Assembly (NCBI RefSeq): GCF_001007935.1
Contig: NZ_CP011451.1
Span: 2,604,001 to 2,668,000, forward strand
Length of the DNA stretch: 64,000 nucleotides
Source: Nitrosomonas communis
Lineage (GTDB): Bacteria > Pseudomonadota > Gammaproteobacteria > Burkholderiales > Nitrosomonadaceae
Direction of reading: 5' to 3'
A model generated the notes under the pieces. It was not told the DNA's origin, ran no database searches, and saw only the letters and a list, made by a program, of their open reading frames with translations. The position numbers and the translations under genes were made by a program. Of the stretch, positions 36,588 through 48,156 are shown piece by piece; positions within the stretch are counted from its first letter, which is position 1, and each line of letters starts with the position of its first letter.

Positions 36588-38069
36588 TTAAGAAGTTATT
36601 GATACTGAATTTGTTTCAGTGCTTTTTACATCTCTTGATTTTCTGTGATCACCTACACGAACGATTTTCATGGTATTAGTCCCTCCCGATTTGCCAACAG
36701 GCTCTCCTATAGTCATTACTATCAAATCACCATCACGGACTGCTCCACGCTTGAATAACTCATCTTCTGCCAGACCTAAAATAGCTTCTGGATCAAATAA
36801 TCCCTGGCCAAATTCTATGGGATAAACGCCCCGAAATAGAGTCATCTTACCAAGGGTATCTTCCTGGGGGCTAAGGGCAAATATAGGCACTTTTGAGCTT
36901 CTTCGCGACATAAGTAATGCTGTTACACCACTTTGAGTAAGTGCTGCAATAGCACGAATTTTGAGACCGGTGGCAGTATACATCGCTGCACGAGCAATAG
37001 CCTCTTCAATACTAACTAGTTGGGTTTCGGGCGAACGCTCAAAGCTCTGATTTACTATGTATTCTTTTTCTGCCTCCAGGCATACTCTTGCCATGGCTTC
37101 TACTGCCTCGGTCGGGTACTGTCCTGCTGCAGATTCCGCAGATAACATAACCGCATCCGTTCCATCCAATACCGCATTGGCTACATCTGAAACTTCCGCA
37201 CGAGTGGGAATCGGATTAATGATCATGGATTCCATCATCTGTGTTGCAGTTATCACGAGTTTATTTTTAGCACGAGCAGATCGTATCATCCGCTTTTGCA
37301 ATGCCGGTACGGCAGCATCCCCCACTTCAACGGCCAGATCACCACGCGCAACCATGATCGCATCTGATGCGTCTAAGATGTCATCTAATGCCAAGATAGC
37401 TTCAGAGCGTTCAATCTTCGCCATAATCAGGCTATTACCCCCAGCCTCTTGCATTAAGGTTCGTGCTTGACGGATGTCTTCACCTGTGCGAGGAAAAGAT
37501 ACCGCCAAATAATCTGCTTTCAATGCTGCAGCGGTCTGGATATCCTGTTTATCCTTAGTAGTCAGTGCAGGTGCGCTTAATCCACCCCCTTTTCGATTAA
37601 TGCCTTTATTATTTGATAGCACCCCCCCTTGCTTGACTTGGCAATATATTTCATTTCCTACTACCTTAGTGACATTAAAAACAATGCGGCCATCATCTAA
37701 TAATAATGTCGCACCAACTTCCACGTCATTAGGTAATTCCTTGTAGTCAAGTCCTACTCTCTCTTCATTGCCTAATTCACAGTCAGCGTCCAGTATGAAT
37801 TCATCACCTGCTTTGAGCCAGATTTTTCCATGATCAAATTTACCAATGCGAATTTTTGGCCCTTGCAAATCAGCTAATATCCCAACCTTATAACCAGTAG
37901 CGCGAGCAAGATTACGAGTCAGGTCAGCGTAAGCGATATGTTCTTCGCGAGTACCGTGTGAAAAATTTATTCTCACGACATCAACACCTGCAAGAATCAT
38001 ACGTCGCAGAACAGTAGAATCGCTACAAGCAGGTCCCAGCGTAGCAACGATTTTTGTTCTTCTAATCAT
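36588..38069 (-). CDS. pyk: Pyruvate kinase
   Basis: The 493-residue protein contains RRTKIVATLGPACSD, VRINFSHGTREEH, KIRIGKF, the catalytic-lysine signature SLIMAKIERSEAI, MVARGDLAVEVG, and ITATQMMESMIINPIPTRAEVSDVANAVLDGTDA split over the active site. It makes pyruvate and ATP from phosphoenolpyruvate. It starts 24 bases after pgk and is probably co-transcribed. The C-terminal tail is about 20 residues longer than usual. Confidence 0.96.
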   Translation of the reverse strand: MIRRTKIVATLGPACSDSTVLRRMILAGVDVVRINFSHGTREEHIAYADLTRNLARATGYKVGILADLQGPKIRIGKFDHGKIWLKAGDEFILDADCELGNEERVGLDYKELPNDVEVGATLLLDDGRIVFNVTKVVGNEIYCQVKQGGVLSNNKGINRKGGGLSAPALTTKDKQDIQTAAALKADYLAVSFPRTGEDIRQARTLMQEAGGNSLIMAKIERSEAILALDDILDASDAIMVARGDLAVEVGDAAVPALQKRMIRSARAKNKLVITATQMMESMIINPIPTRAEVSDVANAVLDGTDAVMLSAESAAGQYPTEAVEAMARVCLEAEKEYIVNQSFERSPETQLVSIEEAIARAAMYTATGLKIRAIAALTQSGVTALLMSRRSSKVPIFALSPQEDTLGKMTLFRGVYPIEFGQGLFDPEAILGLAEDELFKRGAVRDGDLIVMTIGEPVGKSGGTNTMKIVRVGDHRKSRDVKSTETNSVSITS

Positions 38070-38093
38070 TCTAAAAGAATTTTCAGATAAATT

Positions 38094-39272
38094 TTAACGT
38101 GCACGCAATTCAAGAATCTCAACTGCTGGAAGCTTTTTCCCTTCCAGGAATTCAAGAAAAGCCCCCCCTGCTGTCGAAATATATGACACTTTATCGTATA
38201 TTCCATATTTCTGAATTGCAGCAATAGTATCGCCACCTCCAGCCAATGTAAAAGCCTTGGTGTCAGCAATTGCTTTTGCGATGGTATGTGTGCCTGCACC
38301 GAACTGATCAAATTCAAATACACCGACTGGTCCATTCCAAACAACCGTCCCTGCCTTCATTATGATATCAGCCAATTCTTGCGCGCTTTTTGGTCCAATA
38401 TCGAAAACCATGTCATCATCTGATACATCATCAGCATCTTTTAATACAGCTGGCTCATTAGCATCAAATTTCTTACCAACCACGACATCTACAGCGATTG
38501 GGATGATTGCACCTCGTTTTTTCATTTTGTCTATCAACATTTTTGCCGTTGGAATTAAATCATCCTCGCATAAGGATTTCCCAATATTTTTTCCAGCAGC
38601 TTTAAGGAAGGTATTTGCAATGCCACCTCCTACCACCAGTTGATCTACTTTTTCAGAAAGTGATTCAAGTACTGTCAGCTTGGTCGAAACTTTTGAACCT
38701 CCAACAATCGCAACCATAGGTCGTGCTGGGTTGTGTAAAGCTTTAGTCAAGGCTTCCAGTTCTTCTGTCAAAAGTATGCCGGCACAGGCAACGGGAGCAT
38801 ATTTTGCGATCCCATGCGTGGATGCTTCAGCTCGATGCGCGGTACCAAAAGCATCCATGACAAATATGTCACATAACTTAGCATAACTCTGGGCAGTAGC
38901 ATCATCGTTCTTTTTCTCGCCTTTATTAAAACGGCAGTTTTCGAGAATAACCAACTCGCCTTGCGCAACATCAAACCCACCATTCACCCAATCCTTGATC
39001 AAACGGACCGGTTTACCCAGACGTTCTGCAATATTATCGGCAACAGGTTTTAGCGAATTCTCCTCACTCCATACGCCTTCTTTCGGACGACCTAAATGGG
39101 AAGTTACCATAACTCTTGCGCCACGATCTAAACAATATTTTATAGTGGCCATTGATGCTGTGATGCGCGCATCGGATGTAACTTTGCCATCTTTGATGGG
39201 TACATTAAGATCAGCGCGTATAAAAACGCGTTTGTCTTTCAAATCCAGATCGGTGAGTTTGATAACAGACAC
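38094..39272 (-). CDS. pgk: Phosphoglycerate kinase
   Basis: The 392-residue two-domain kinase opens [25 protein letters not shown]. It has [48 protein letters not shown], and [13 protein letters not shown] at the nucleotide site. It acts in glycolysis and in the Calvin cycle. It follows gap after 212 bases that contain a long inverted repeat. Confidence 0.97.
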   Translation of the reverse strand: MSVIKLTDLDLKDKRVFIRADLNVPIKDGKVTSDARITASMATIKYCLDRGARVMVTSHLGRPKEGVWSEENSLKPVADNIAERLGKPVRLIKDWVNGGFDVAQGELVILENCRFNKGEKKNDDATAQSYAKLCDIFVMDAFGTAHRAEASTHGIAKYAPVACAGILLTEELEALTKALHNPARPMVAIVGGSKVSTKLTVLESLSEKVDQLVVGGGIANTFLKAAGKNIGKSLCEDDLIPTAKMLIDKMKKRGAIIPIAVDVVVGKKFDANEPAVLKDADDVSDDDMVFDIGPKSAQELADIIMKAGTVVWNGPVGVFEFDQFGAGTHTIAKAIADTKAFTLAGGGDTIAAIQKYGIYDKVSYISTAGGAFLEFLEGKKLPAVEILELRAR

Positions 39273-39376
39273 ATTAACTCCAATATATACTAAATATTAA
39301 TAGGGATAACTTGCAGTATTGATTGCTTTACTTACTCAAAGAAATACACTAGTCATGATGAAATTAGAAAAAAATA

Positions 39377-39452
39377 ACTCCGAGTAAAATCATAACCTTG
39401 TTCTTTAACATCTCATTAAGAAGTTTAAACTTTTGCGCCTTTTACTCGGAGT
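39377..39452. repeat. Perfect 13-bp inverted repeat between gap and pgk
   Basis: ACTCCGAGTAAAA (39377-39389) and TTTTACTCGGAGT (39440-39452) are exact reverse complements, separated by 50 bases. The interval also contains the 12-bp palindrome AAGTTTAAACTT (39421-39432). It lies within the gap-pgk spacer of an apparent operon. In RNA it could form a long hairpin acting as attenuator, processing site or stability element. There is no U-run right after either arm. Confidence 0.6.
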
Positions 39453-39484
39453 AAATCGTATGCTTGCCTTGATTCTTTGAATGC

Positions 39485-40498
<1,014 letters not shown>

Positions 40499-40560
40499 TC
40501 AAAACAAAAAAAAACCATAACTAAGTGTGTCTCTTCTGTCTACTAAATGGGCGACACGAT

Positions 40561-42576
40561 TTATATTATTCTTTTCACAGCATCAACGACGTTCTCGACA
40601 GTGAAACCAAAATATTTAAATAACACTTCAGCAGGAGCTGATTCTCCGAAAGTGTCGATGCCAATGATTTCTCCCTCAAATCCGACATATTTATACCAGT
40701 AATCTGTTACACCCGCTTCTACTGCAACTCGGTTAATGCCTGGTGGCAGTATACTTTCCTTATAGGCTTGGTCTTGGCGATCAAACAAGCTAGTGCATGG
40801 CATGGATACGACACGTACCTGTATACCTTCGGCAGATAATGCTTTCTGCGCAGCCATGGCTAGCGCCACTTCTGATCCGGTTGCGATAATAATTGCTTGT
40901 GGGTTGCCATCAGCGGCTTCAGATAAAATATAAGCTCCTTTATCAATGAGTTTGATAGTTGCCGCATCTCTTTTCTGGAAAGGCAAATTTTGACGACTGA
41001 AAATAAGTGTCGTCGGTCCATTTGTGCGTTCAATTGCACGTGCCCAGGCTACAGTTGATTCGACTGTATCACAGGGTCGCCATACATCCATATTAGGTAT
41101 TAAGCGTAACGTTGCCGTTTGCTCTATCGGCTGATGTGTCGGGCCATCTTCACCCAGACCAATTGAATCGTGAGTAAATACGAAAATGTTACGGATTTTC
41201 ATTAAAGCTGCCATGCGTAAAGCATTGCGGGCATATTCTGAGAACATCAGAAATGTAGCACCGTAAGGAATGATACCGCCATGTAACGATAAACCGCTCA
41301 TAATAGCGCTCATACCAAATTCACGCACGCCATAGTAAATATAATTCCCGCCGGTTTCTGCGCTTACTCCTTTTGAGCTAGACCATTGCGTCAGATTTGA
41401 ACCAGCTAAATCTGCCGACCCGCCAATCAATTCTGGTAAAATAGGAGCTAATCCTTCAATTGCATTCTGTGATGCTTTTCTCGTCGCAATCGTCTCTTCT
41501 TTTGCGTTAACGCGATTTATAACACTGTTAACATGCTCTGGCCAGTTAGCTGGTAATTCCCCAGCCATACGGCGTTTAAGTTCGGTTGCTTCTTCAGGAT
41601 ATTTCTTTTCATACTCTGCAAACTTGTTATTCCATTCACTTTCTAGCTTTTGACCTTTTGCGCGAGCATCCCATGCATCATAGACTTCTTGAGGAATCTC
41701 AAAGGGAAGATGATGCCACCCAATATGAGGTCGTGTAGCCGCGATTTCCTCTTCCCCTAATGCTGCACCATGAACTGCATGTGTATCGGCTTTATTGGGA
41801 GAGCCCATTCCAATAACAGTTTTACAGCAAATCATGGAGGGTTTGTTTGGAATATTTTTAGCAGCTTCGATAGCAGCTTCAATGGCATCTGGATCATGAC
41901 CATTTACATTTGGCACAACATGCCATCCGTATGCTTCAAAGCGTTTGGGCGTATCGTCAGTAAACCAGCCTTCCACATGTCCATCAATTGAAATACCGTT
42001 ATCATCATAAAAACAGATGAGCTTACCCAACCCGAGTGTGCCCGCCAGAGAACAGGCCTCATGTGAAATACCTTCCATCAAGCAGCCATCGCCAAGAAAC
42101 ACATAGGTATAGTGATTAACAATATCAAAACCAGGACGATTGAATTCTTGCGCAAGAATTTTTTCAGCCAGTGCCATTCCAACCGCATTGGTAATACCCT
42201 GACCTAAAGGCCCTGTTGTTGTTTCTACCCCTGGCGTATAGCCATATTCTGGATGTCCGGGAGTTTTGGAATGAAGTTGTCGAAAATTCTTAATATCTTC
42301 GATTGACACATCATAACCCGTCAAATGTAAGAGCGCATAAATCAACATGGAACCATGCCCATTGGATAAAACGAAGCGGTCACGGTCAGCCCATCCGGGG
42401 TTATTTGGATTATGACGCAAATGATGAATCCAAAGCACTTCCGCAATTTCCGCCATACCCATTGGCATGCCGGGATGACCCGATTTAGCTTTTTCTACTG
42501 CGTCCATCGCCAAGGCACGAATAGCACTCGTCAAATTCTTGAATACTGGCGCGTTAAAATCCTCAAATGCTCCCAT
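40561..42576 (-). CDS. tkt: Transketolase
   Basis: The 671-residue TPP-dependent enzyme has [18 protein letters not shown]-type start sequence (here [20 protein letters not shown]). It also shows [30 protein letters not shown], and the TPP motif [20 protein letters not shown] with [10 protein letters not shown]. In the Pyr domain it has [17 protein letters not shown]. It moves two-carbon units in the Calvin and pentose phosphate cycles. ATG 42576 is placed 8 bases after AGGGA; a GTG six bases upstream is the alternative. It is the first gene of the operon. Confidence 0.97.
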   Translation of the reverse strand: MGAFEDFNAPVFKNLTSAIRALAMDAVEKAKSGHPGMPMGMAEIAEVLWIHHLRHNPNNPGWADRDRFVLSNGHGSMLIYALLHLTGYDVSIEDIKNFRQLHSKTPGHPEYGYTPGVETTTGPLGQGITNAVGMALAEKILAQEFNRPGFDIVNHYTYVFLGDGCLMEGISHEACSLAGTLGLGKLICFYDDNGISIDGHVEGWFTDDTPKRFEAYGWHVVPNVNGHDPDAIEAAIEAAKNIPNKPSMICCKTVIGMGSPNKADTHAVHGAALGEEEIAATRPHIGWHHLPFEIPQEVYDAWDARAKGQKLESEWNNKFAEYEKKYPEEATELKRRMAGELPANWPEHVNSVINRVNAKEETIATRKASQNAIEGLAPILPELIGGSADLAGSNLTQWSSSKGVSAETGGNYIYYGVREFGMSAIMSGLSLHGGIIPYGATFLMFSEYARNALRMAALMKIRNIFVFTHDSIGLGEDGPTHQPIEQTATLRLIPNMDVWRPCDTVESTVAWARAIERTNGPTTLIFSRQNLPFQKRDAATIKLIDKGAYILSEAADGNPQAIIIATGSEVALAMAAQKALSAEGIQVRVVSMPCTSLFDRQDQAYKESILPPGINRVAVEAGVTDYWYKYVGFEGEIIGIDTFGESAPAEVLFKYFGFTVENVVDAVKRII

Positions 42577-42728
42577 CTTCACTATCCCTTAAAAAAATCA
42601 AAAAACAGAATATCCATCTTCCGCGCCACATGACAACAAAAGTTGGCAAAAACCAATATTATCTCCTAAGACGAAGTGCTCTACAACATCGATTTATTGA
42701 TTACTCAAACATAGTTTTTATTGTTATT

Positions 42729-43991
42729 TCAACTATTCTGGTTGCGCAACTTAATACCTAGCGCCTTTATCTTACGGTAAAGATGCGTGCGCTCCAAGCC
42801 CGCACGATCGGCAACACGCGTCATATTACCGCCTTCTTGGTCAATCAGCTTTTCGAAATAATTTTTCTCAAATAAATCTCGTGCTTCACGCAAAGATACA
42901 TTTAAAGGTATATCCGGCGCAATTGATATAGCTGTCGATAAAGGAGGGGCTAAAGTCTGTTGCACAAGCTCTGCTGAAATTTCACTACTGGTACAGGTTA
43001 AAGCTAGCGAATGTACCGCACTTGTCAATTGAGCCAAATTACCCGGCCAATCATAATTGCGTAGCGTATTCAATGCAGCTGTACTAAAGTGAATGAAGGG
43101 TGCTTCACCTGATTCAATATAATTTGAGAGTATTTGATTAGCTAGCTCGGGAATGTCTTCACGATGCATTCTAAGAGAAGGGACGCTGATACAAAGACTG
43201 CTTAATACCTCGTATAACTTAGGATTATAAATACCTTGCGCGGTTAATTCTGCCAAGGGCAAAGTCGTGGCACACACTAGGCGTACATTATATTTCTCTA
43301 ATTTATTCAAGAGCAGAAGCAACCCTTTTTGTTCTAATTTATTGAGATCGCCAACTTCTCTAAGAAATAATAAACCATCCTTTGCTTGCTCGAGTAAATT
43401 GAGTGGATTTTCTGCGAGAAAAGAAAATGATTCCGGCTCAACCCATGGAGTATTGATATGATGCAAGAAATGTGCACAATACTCTATTCCTACACCTGGC
43501 TCCCCCATGAACAGCACAGGCACTTTCAAATTAATTATTTGCTCGAGTTTCTTTTTTAATTCTGTAATTAAAACTCCCCGACCCAGACTCGCCAGGGAAA
43601 AAGTCGGAATTGGCTTACTTTGCCCGCCACGCAAAGCTTGCCCAACAGTGCTAAGTAATTTTTGCAAAGGTATGGGTTTTTCAAGGTAACCCACAGCTCC
43701 AATACGCGTTGCTTCGACTGCAGTATCAATGGTACCGTGTCCAGACATCATTATCACTGGCATGGTAAGCAATCCACTATTGGCCCAATCTTTAAGTAAT
43801 GTTATGCCATCTGTATCTGGCATCCAGATATCCAAAAGTACCAAGTCGGGGCGAATTTGATTACGCCAATTGCGAGCTTGTTCTGCATTTTCTGCCAAAG
43901 CTACCTGATACCCTTCATCATTTAAGATTTCGGATAAGAGCTCGCGTATGCCAACTTCATCATCAACAACAAGAATCGTATTGTTGGCCAT
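42729..43991 (-). CDS. ntrX: NtrX-type response regulator with degenerate AAA+ domain
   Basis: The 420-residue protein has an intact receiver domain (VVDDEVG; phosphoacceptor Asp54 in LLDIWMP; Lys in EKPIPLQ). It also has a C-terminal Fis-type helix-turn-helix (MTRVADRAGLERTHLYRKIKALG). The central AAA+ region is altered. Walker A reads GEPGVGIE with Ile169 in place of Lys. Walker B reads LLFLREVGDL with Arg211 in place of Asp. The segment between them is only about 38 residues and holds no GAFTGA loop. It therefore cannot be a standard sigma-54 activator, and DNA binding without ATP-driven activation is inferred. The NtrY kinase gene lies 94 bases upstream. Confidence 0.92.
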   Translation of the reverse strand: MANNTILVVDDEVGIRELLSEILNDEGYQVALAENAEQARNWRNQIRPDLVLLDIWMPDTDGITLLKDWANSGLLTMPVIMMSGHGTIDTAVEATRIGAVGYLEKPIPLQKLLSTVGQALRGGQSKPIPTFSLASLGRGVLITELKKKLEQIINLKVPVLFMGEPGVGIEYCAHFLHHINTPWVEPESFSFLAENPLNLLEQAKDGLLFLREVGDLNKLEQKGLLLLLNKLEKYNVRLVCATTLPLAELTAQGIYNPKLYEVLSSLCISVPSLRMHREDIPELANQILSNYIESGEAPFIHFSTAALNTLRNYDWPGNLAQLTSAVHSLALTCTSSEISAELVQQTLAPPLSTAISIAPDIPLNVSLREARDLFEKNYFEKLIDQEGGNMTRVADRAGLERTHLYRKIKALGIKLRNQNS

Positions 43992-44085
43992 TATATTGTA
44001 ATTACCCTCCCCAGAACTGGAATGCAACTAACGCTTTGTAGCATTCATTATTATCAAGTCAACAACGCAAATACTATTTTCTCTA

Positions 44086-46257
44086 TCATGTTACTTGAAG
44101 AGGAATGGATATGGGGTGATCAGATAATAATCTTGGTAATACAATGATGATCTTAGCTCCATGCGGTTTGATGTTTTCGATTTGGATTGTACCATTATGT
44201 TCATTAATAATTTTTTTGACAATTGGCAGCCCGAGACCCGTACCTTTTACTTTGGTCGTTACATAGGGTTCAAATGCCTGCGCTTTAATCTGTTCTGCAA
44301 ATCCCTTGCCATTATCGCTTACGCTGAACTGAACACTATTAGAGAGCGTTTCAGTTCGCACGGTGATCGTAGGCTCTACTACATCAACTAAAGCATCCTG
44401 AGCATTTTGCAGCAAATTATGTATAACTTGCCTTAACCTTGTAGGATCTCCGCGAATTAATGAAGGCTCAGCGCTCAATTCTAAATTAATTTTTGAGCCA
44501 TGACTGCGACTTGAGTGAGTATTTGCAGTCTCATATAACGCAAGTACTTCACGTATCAACCTATTAAAATCGAGCTGGTATAATTCCAGTTCAGGTATAC
44601 GTGCATATTCACTAAATTCATTGACCATCTTCTTAAGCGCTTCGACCTGATTGACAATTGTTTCAGTAGAGCGCTGTAAAATTTTTGCATCCTGCCCAGT
44701 TAATTTTTCCATTAATTTATGCTGCATACGTTCTGCAGAAAGTTGGATAGGGGTTAAAGGATTTTTGATTTCATGAGCAAGTCGACGGGCAACCTCACCC
44801 CATGCAACCGTGCGCTGAACTTGCAGTAAGCTGGTGATATCATCAAATACCACAACACCTCCTCCGGTCACTTGAGGCAGGTGTGACCCTCGAAGAAGCA
44901 AAACTTGATCTTTATTTTCACTAAAATGTAACACTTGACGTTGCCATTCTCCCATTTCCGCGGAATTGAATCCTATGCGTATTTCTGTGGCGAGTACACG
45001 CAATTTCGGTTCTTTTTCGGCACATTCTTCAATCGTTAACCCGACCAGATTGGTCAACGGAGTCTGTAGAATTTGCTCAGCACTATGATTGACGGTACTG
45101 ATGCGTAACTTTTCATCAAATACCATCACGCCAGAAGAAAGGTTTGCCAGTATACTTTCAAGATAAGCCCGGGCATTTTCAATCTCCTGCTGATTCCGTT
45201 GCGTGGTAGCACGCGCTACTTCAAGCTGCTCAGTCATAAGATTAAAAGATTCTGTCAGTATGCCAAGTTCGTCGTTACTTTGCACAGAATGGCGTCTACT
45301 AAAATCCCCTTGTGCTACAGCTCTTGTTCCCTCAGCTAACATACCCAACGGTGCGCTTAATTTTTCACTAATAAGGAAGGCGGCAGCAAGAGCAGAAAAA
45401 AGCGCTAAAAATAATGCTAATGTTAATGTTATGCCATAAAGTCGAGTCAACCCATGACGAGATAATGTTAACTCTTGGTAATTGCGATACCCTGTTTGAA
45501 CAATCTCGGCATTCTCCGCAAGTAATCGGGGCACTTGCTGCAAAACCTGCAATACACGGATATCATCATCAAGATTTAATACATTCACGGGAACGAGTAC
45601 TCGCAAATACAGCCCATTACCAGGAATAGATTCCACTGCACTATAGCTCTTCTGCATGCGAATATGCCGCATAGCGGCAGCGTTGGGTATTTCTGGAAAC
45701 AGCGCCATGTCATCTATGCTGGAAAAAGCAATTGCTTTACCATCCTGGTTAAACAACGTGGCTTCTTGTATCTGCGACTGAACCAATAGCTGATTCAATG
45801 CTGACAATGGCATTATAGGTGATTCAGATAATGTTAATGCAGTAGCCTTGGCTTTTTTCTCGAGCTCTTCAAGTAAATTGTCAAGCATAGTTTGCCCTAA
45901 ATTTAATCCGCCCTCTAATGCCTCATCGACTTTGACATCAAACCAGGATTCGATACTTTTCCCTAAAAACTGGACCGAAATACCATACACCAGAATCCCT
46001 GGAAGGATGGCCATCAGTGAAAAAACCATCAGTAAGCGAACTGCAAGTTTAGAGCCAAATACGCCTGCTTTTAGCCTCCTGTTTAGCCTCCATAGCAAGA
46101 GCCCCACAACTATCAGCAAAAATAATACAAAAATTACATTAAAGCCAATCAGCCAGCGGTAAACACGCTCAAGAAATTCAGTATTAGCACCGGCTGTTGC
46201 CAGTAAAAACAGCATGACTACGCTAAGCCCTGTAACTATGATGATGAGGTACTTCAT
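44086..46257 (-). CDS. ntrY: NtrY-type sensor histidine kinase
   Basis: The 723-residue membrane kinase has N-terminal transmembrane segments (about 1-25, 35-58 and 70-95), an extracytoplasmic sensor region, and another membrane helix near 275-297. These are followed by HAMP, a PAS domain (about 365-470), HisKA with the phospho-His in RRLAHEIKNPLTPIQLSAERM, and the HATPase (NLLQNAQDAL, DNGKGF, GTGLGLPIVKKI). It acts with NtrX. It follows the DUF4390 gene by 9 bases. Confidence 0.95.
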   Translation of the reverse strand: MKYLIIIVTGLSVVMLFLLATAGANTEFLERVYRWLIGFNVIFVLFLLIVVGLLLWRLNRRLKAGVFGSKLAVRLLMVFSLMAILPGILVYGISVQFLGKSIESWFDVKVDEALEGGLNLGQTMLDNLLEELEKKAKATALTLSESPIMPLSALNQLLVQSQIQEATLFNQDGKAIAFSSIDDMALFPEIPNAAAMRHIRMQKSYSAVESIPGNGLYLRVLVPVNVLNLDDDIRVLQVLQQVPRLLAENAEIVQTGYRNYQELTLSRHGLTRLYGITLTLALFLALFSALAAAFLISEKLSAPLGMLAEGTRAVAQGDFSRRHSVQSNDELGILTESFNLMTEQLEVARATTQRNQQEIENARAYLESILANLSSGVMVFDEKLRISTVNHSAEQILQTPLTNLVGLTIEECAEKEPKLRVLATEIRIGFNSAEMGEWQRQVLHFSENKDQVLLLRGSHLPQVTGGGVVVFDDITSLLQVQRTVAWGEVARRLAHEIKNPLTPIQLSAERMQHKLMEKLTGQDAKILQRSTETIVNQVEALKKMVNEFSEYARIPELELYQLDFNRLIREVLALYETANTHSSRSHGSKINLELSAEPSLIRGDPTRLRQVIHNLLQNAQDALVDVVEPTITVRTETLSNSVQFSVSDNGKGFAEQIKAQAFEPYVTTKVKGTGLGLPIVKKIINEHNGTIQIENIKPHGAKIIIVLPRLLSDHPISIPLQVT

Positions 46258-46266
46258 AGCTGCTCT

Positions 46267-46896
46267 TTATAGTAGGTTCTTAGGAGGCGCAGGCAATTTA
46301 ATACGCCATTCCTTTTTTTCTGAACTTAAATTCCAATCTTTTGAACTAAACCATTCCAATTGAAATGGTTTGGCTAATCGAGAAATATCCAGCCATACTT
46401 GCAATGTGGCGATGTATTCTACATCCTGTTTCAGCGTAGAATTGATTTCAATAGGAATATTATGCTGTTTTCCCAATGTCTGGAGTGCTTCTTGCAGCGT
46501 ATCAAAGCCTTGTGGCATCATTCGATTACCACTCAAACGATATTGCCGGGTGAGCGCATGATAACTCAACTCTATACGCTGCTTACTGCGAGCCACCTCT
46601 TCATCTAGCCAGTACCAATGACTATCTATGAGTGTGAATTTGGATACAAAATAAAGTATGATGCCTTTTTCTAGGGCCTGCTCTAAAGTATTGTTGAGCG
46701 TGATATCAGCATCAAGATTTATTTGGTAACCTTTATCTACTGCTTCCAGCGTAAACGATTTTATCTCTATTCCCCCTCCCCCTTCGCCCCGAGCTGGTGC
46801 TGCTAATAATATCGACGAAATCAGCAATATTGTCGCCATCATCTGCAACAATATTTTAAGTCGTAGTGTTCTATCAAGTCTTACAAAGCAAGGCAT
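46267..46896 (-). CDS. DUF4390 family exported protein
   Basis: The conserved proteobacterial protein of unknown function lies between rsmB and ntrY, its usual place. A signal peptide (hydrophobic ATILLISSILLAAPARG) is followed by a beta-rich domain with GYQINLDADITLNNTLEQALEKGIILYF, SYHALTRQYRLS and PFQLEWFSSKDW. The start is uncertain. ATG 46896 gives a basic n-region but overlaps rsmB by 23 bases; ATG 46842 avoids the overlap but has a poor n-region. An envelope role linked to NtrY is inference. Confidence 0.83.
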   Translation of the reverse strand: MPCFVRLDRTLRLKILLQMMATILLISSILLAAPARGEGGGGIEIKSFTLEAVDKGYQINLDADITLNNTLEQALEKGIILYFVSKFTLIDSHWYWLDEEVARSKQRIELSYHALTRQYRLSGNRMMPQGFDTLQEALQTLGKQHNIPIEINSTLKQDVEYIATLQVWLDISRLAKPFQLEWFSSKDWNLSSEKKEWRIKLPAPPKNLL

Positions 46897-48148
46897 AGAA
46901 AAAACCGTCATGTAAAGAACTTGGCAGCAACTGCCCATTAACCATATCAGAATGCGAAAGAGGTAATAAACGAGCATCTTGATGCGATTTTAGAAATTCC
47001 TTAATTAAAATTAAATTTTCTTCATGAAAAATAGAGCAAGTTATATACAGCAACTTTCCTTCTCTTTTCAGAATTTTCCATAAAGCATTGAGAATATTCT
47101 CTTGGTTGCTTGCAAATAGGGATAGATCGGTTTGTCGCCGCAACCATTTAATATCAGGATGACGACTGACTACGCCCGATGCACTACAGGGTACATCAGC
47201 CAGAATTCGGTCAAATGCTTGGCCATCCCACCATTCTGAAGGATAAAGCGCATCACCACATACCAAACGATGAGGTTCATTCCCGAGACGCTCAAAATTT
47301 TCTGCTACACGTTTAAGTCTCTGCGCATTACTATCAAGCGCAGTCAATTTTATTTGGGCTAATTCCATTAAATGAGTGCTTTTTCCCCCTGGTGCTGCAC
47401 AAGCATCTAACACGTGCATACCTTCATGCACATCCAGTAAAGGTGCAGCCAACTGAGCGCCTGCATCTTGTATTGACATCAAACCATCCTTAAATCCTGG
47501 AAGTTTCTCTATTGGCAATGGCTGCGCCAACTTCAATGCGGCATCCCATATTAAATCAGCTTTAATACCGTGCTCCTCCAGCATTTCTTGGTAGGCTTTA
47601 ACTCCAATTTTCCGGACATTAACGCGCAATGTCATTGCAGGATGCTGATTGCTTGCATTCAGAATAGTTTTATAATGGTTGGGGTATTGTTTACGTAGTT
47701 TATTAATCCACCATTGTGGATGGGAATATTTCCCAATATCACTACTAACTTGCTCACATAATGCAGAACTATTACGTATAAAATTCCGCAAGACAGCGTT
47801 AACTAATCCTGGTGCGCCTCGTTTATTACTTAAAATACGGGCAGTAGAAACAGCATGATCAACAATTGCATAGGAAGGCGCTTTGCTGTATTGCAGCTGA
47901 TATAAACTTACCAATAATAAGTAACGCAGTTTAAGATCTTGTAGCGTATTATCTAATAATAAATTAAGTAATGCATTAAGTTGCCCGTAGTAACGCAATA
48001 CTCCATAGCTCAAATCCTGAATGGCGCCTTGCTGTTGATGAGAAAGAGGCAGATTCGATTGCCATATCTCCTGTAGAACCTCCGTTAGGTTTTTGCCTGA
48101 AAGAACACGTCTTATAGCGATAACAGCGAGGTGCTGAGCTTTAATCAT
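46874..48148 (-). CDS. rsmB: 16S rRNA m5C967 methyltransferase
   Basis: The 424-residue protein has an N-terminal NusB-like RNA-binding domain (QHLAVIAIRRVL, GVLRYYGQLNALL). The catalytic domain has SIQDAGAQLAAPLLD, the SAM motif VLDACAAPGGKSTHLMELA, ADVPCSASGVVSRHPDIKWLR with one catalytic Cys, and LYITCSIFHEEN with the other. Start ATG 48148 fits the family; the frame is open further into fmt. It overlaps the DUF4390 gene and follows the fmt stop (48157) by 8 bases. Confidence 0.95.
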   Translation of the reverse strand: MIKAQHLAVIAIRRVLSGKNLTEVLQEIWQSNLPLSHQQQGAIQDLSYGVLRYYGQLNALLNLLLDNTLQDLKLRYLLLVSLYQLQYSKAPSYAIVDHAVSTARILSNKRGAPGLVNAVLRNFIRNSSALCEQVSSDIGKYSHPQWWINKLRKQYPNHYKTILNASNQHPAMTLRVNVRKIGVKAYQEMLEEHGIKADLIWDAALKLAQPLPIEKLPGFKDGLMSIQDAGAQLAAPLLDVHEGMHVLDACAAPGGKSTHLMELAQIKLTALDSNAQRLKRVAENFERLGNEPHRLVCGDALYPSEWWDGQAFDRILADVPCSASGVVSRHPDIKWLRRQTDLSLFASNQENILNALWKILKREGKLLYITCSIFHEENLILIKEFLKSHQDARLLPLSHSDMVNGQLLPSSLHDGFFYALLCKT

Positions 48149-48156
48149 ATTCCGAA

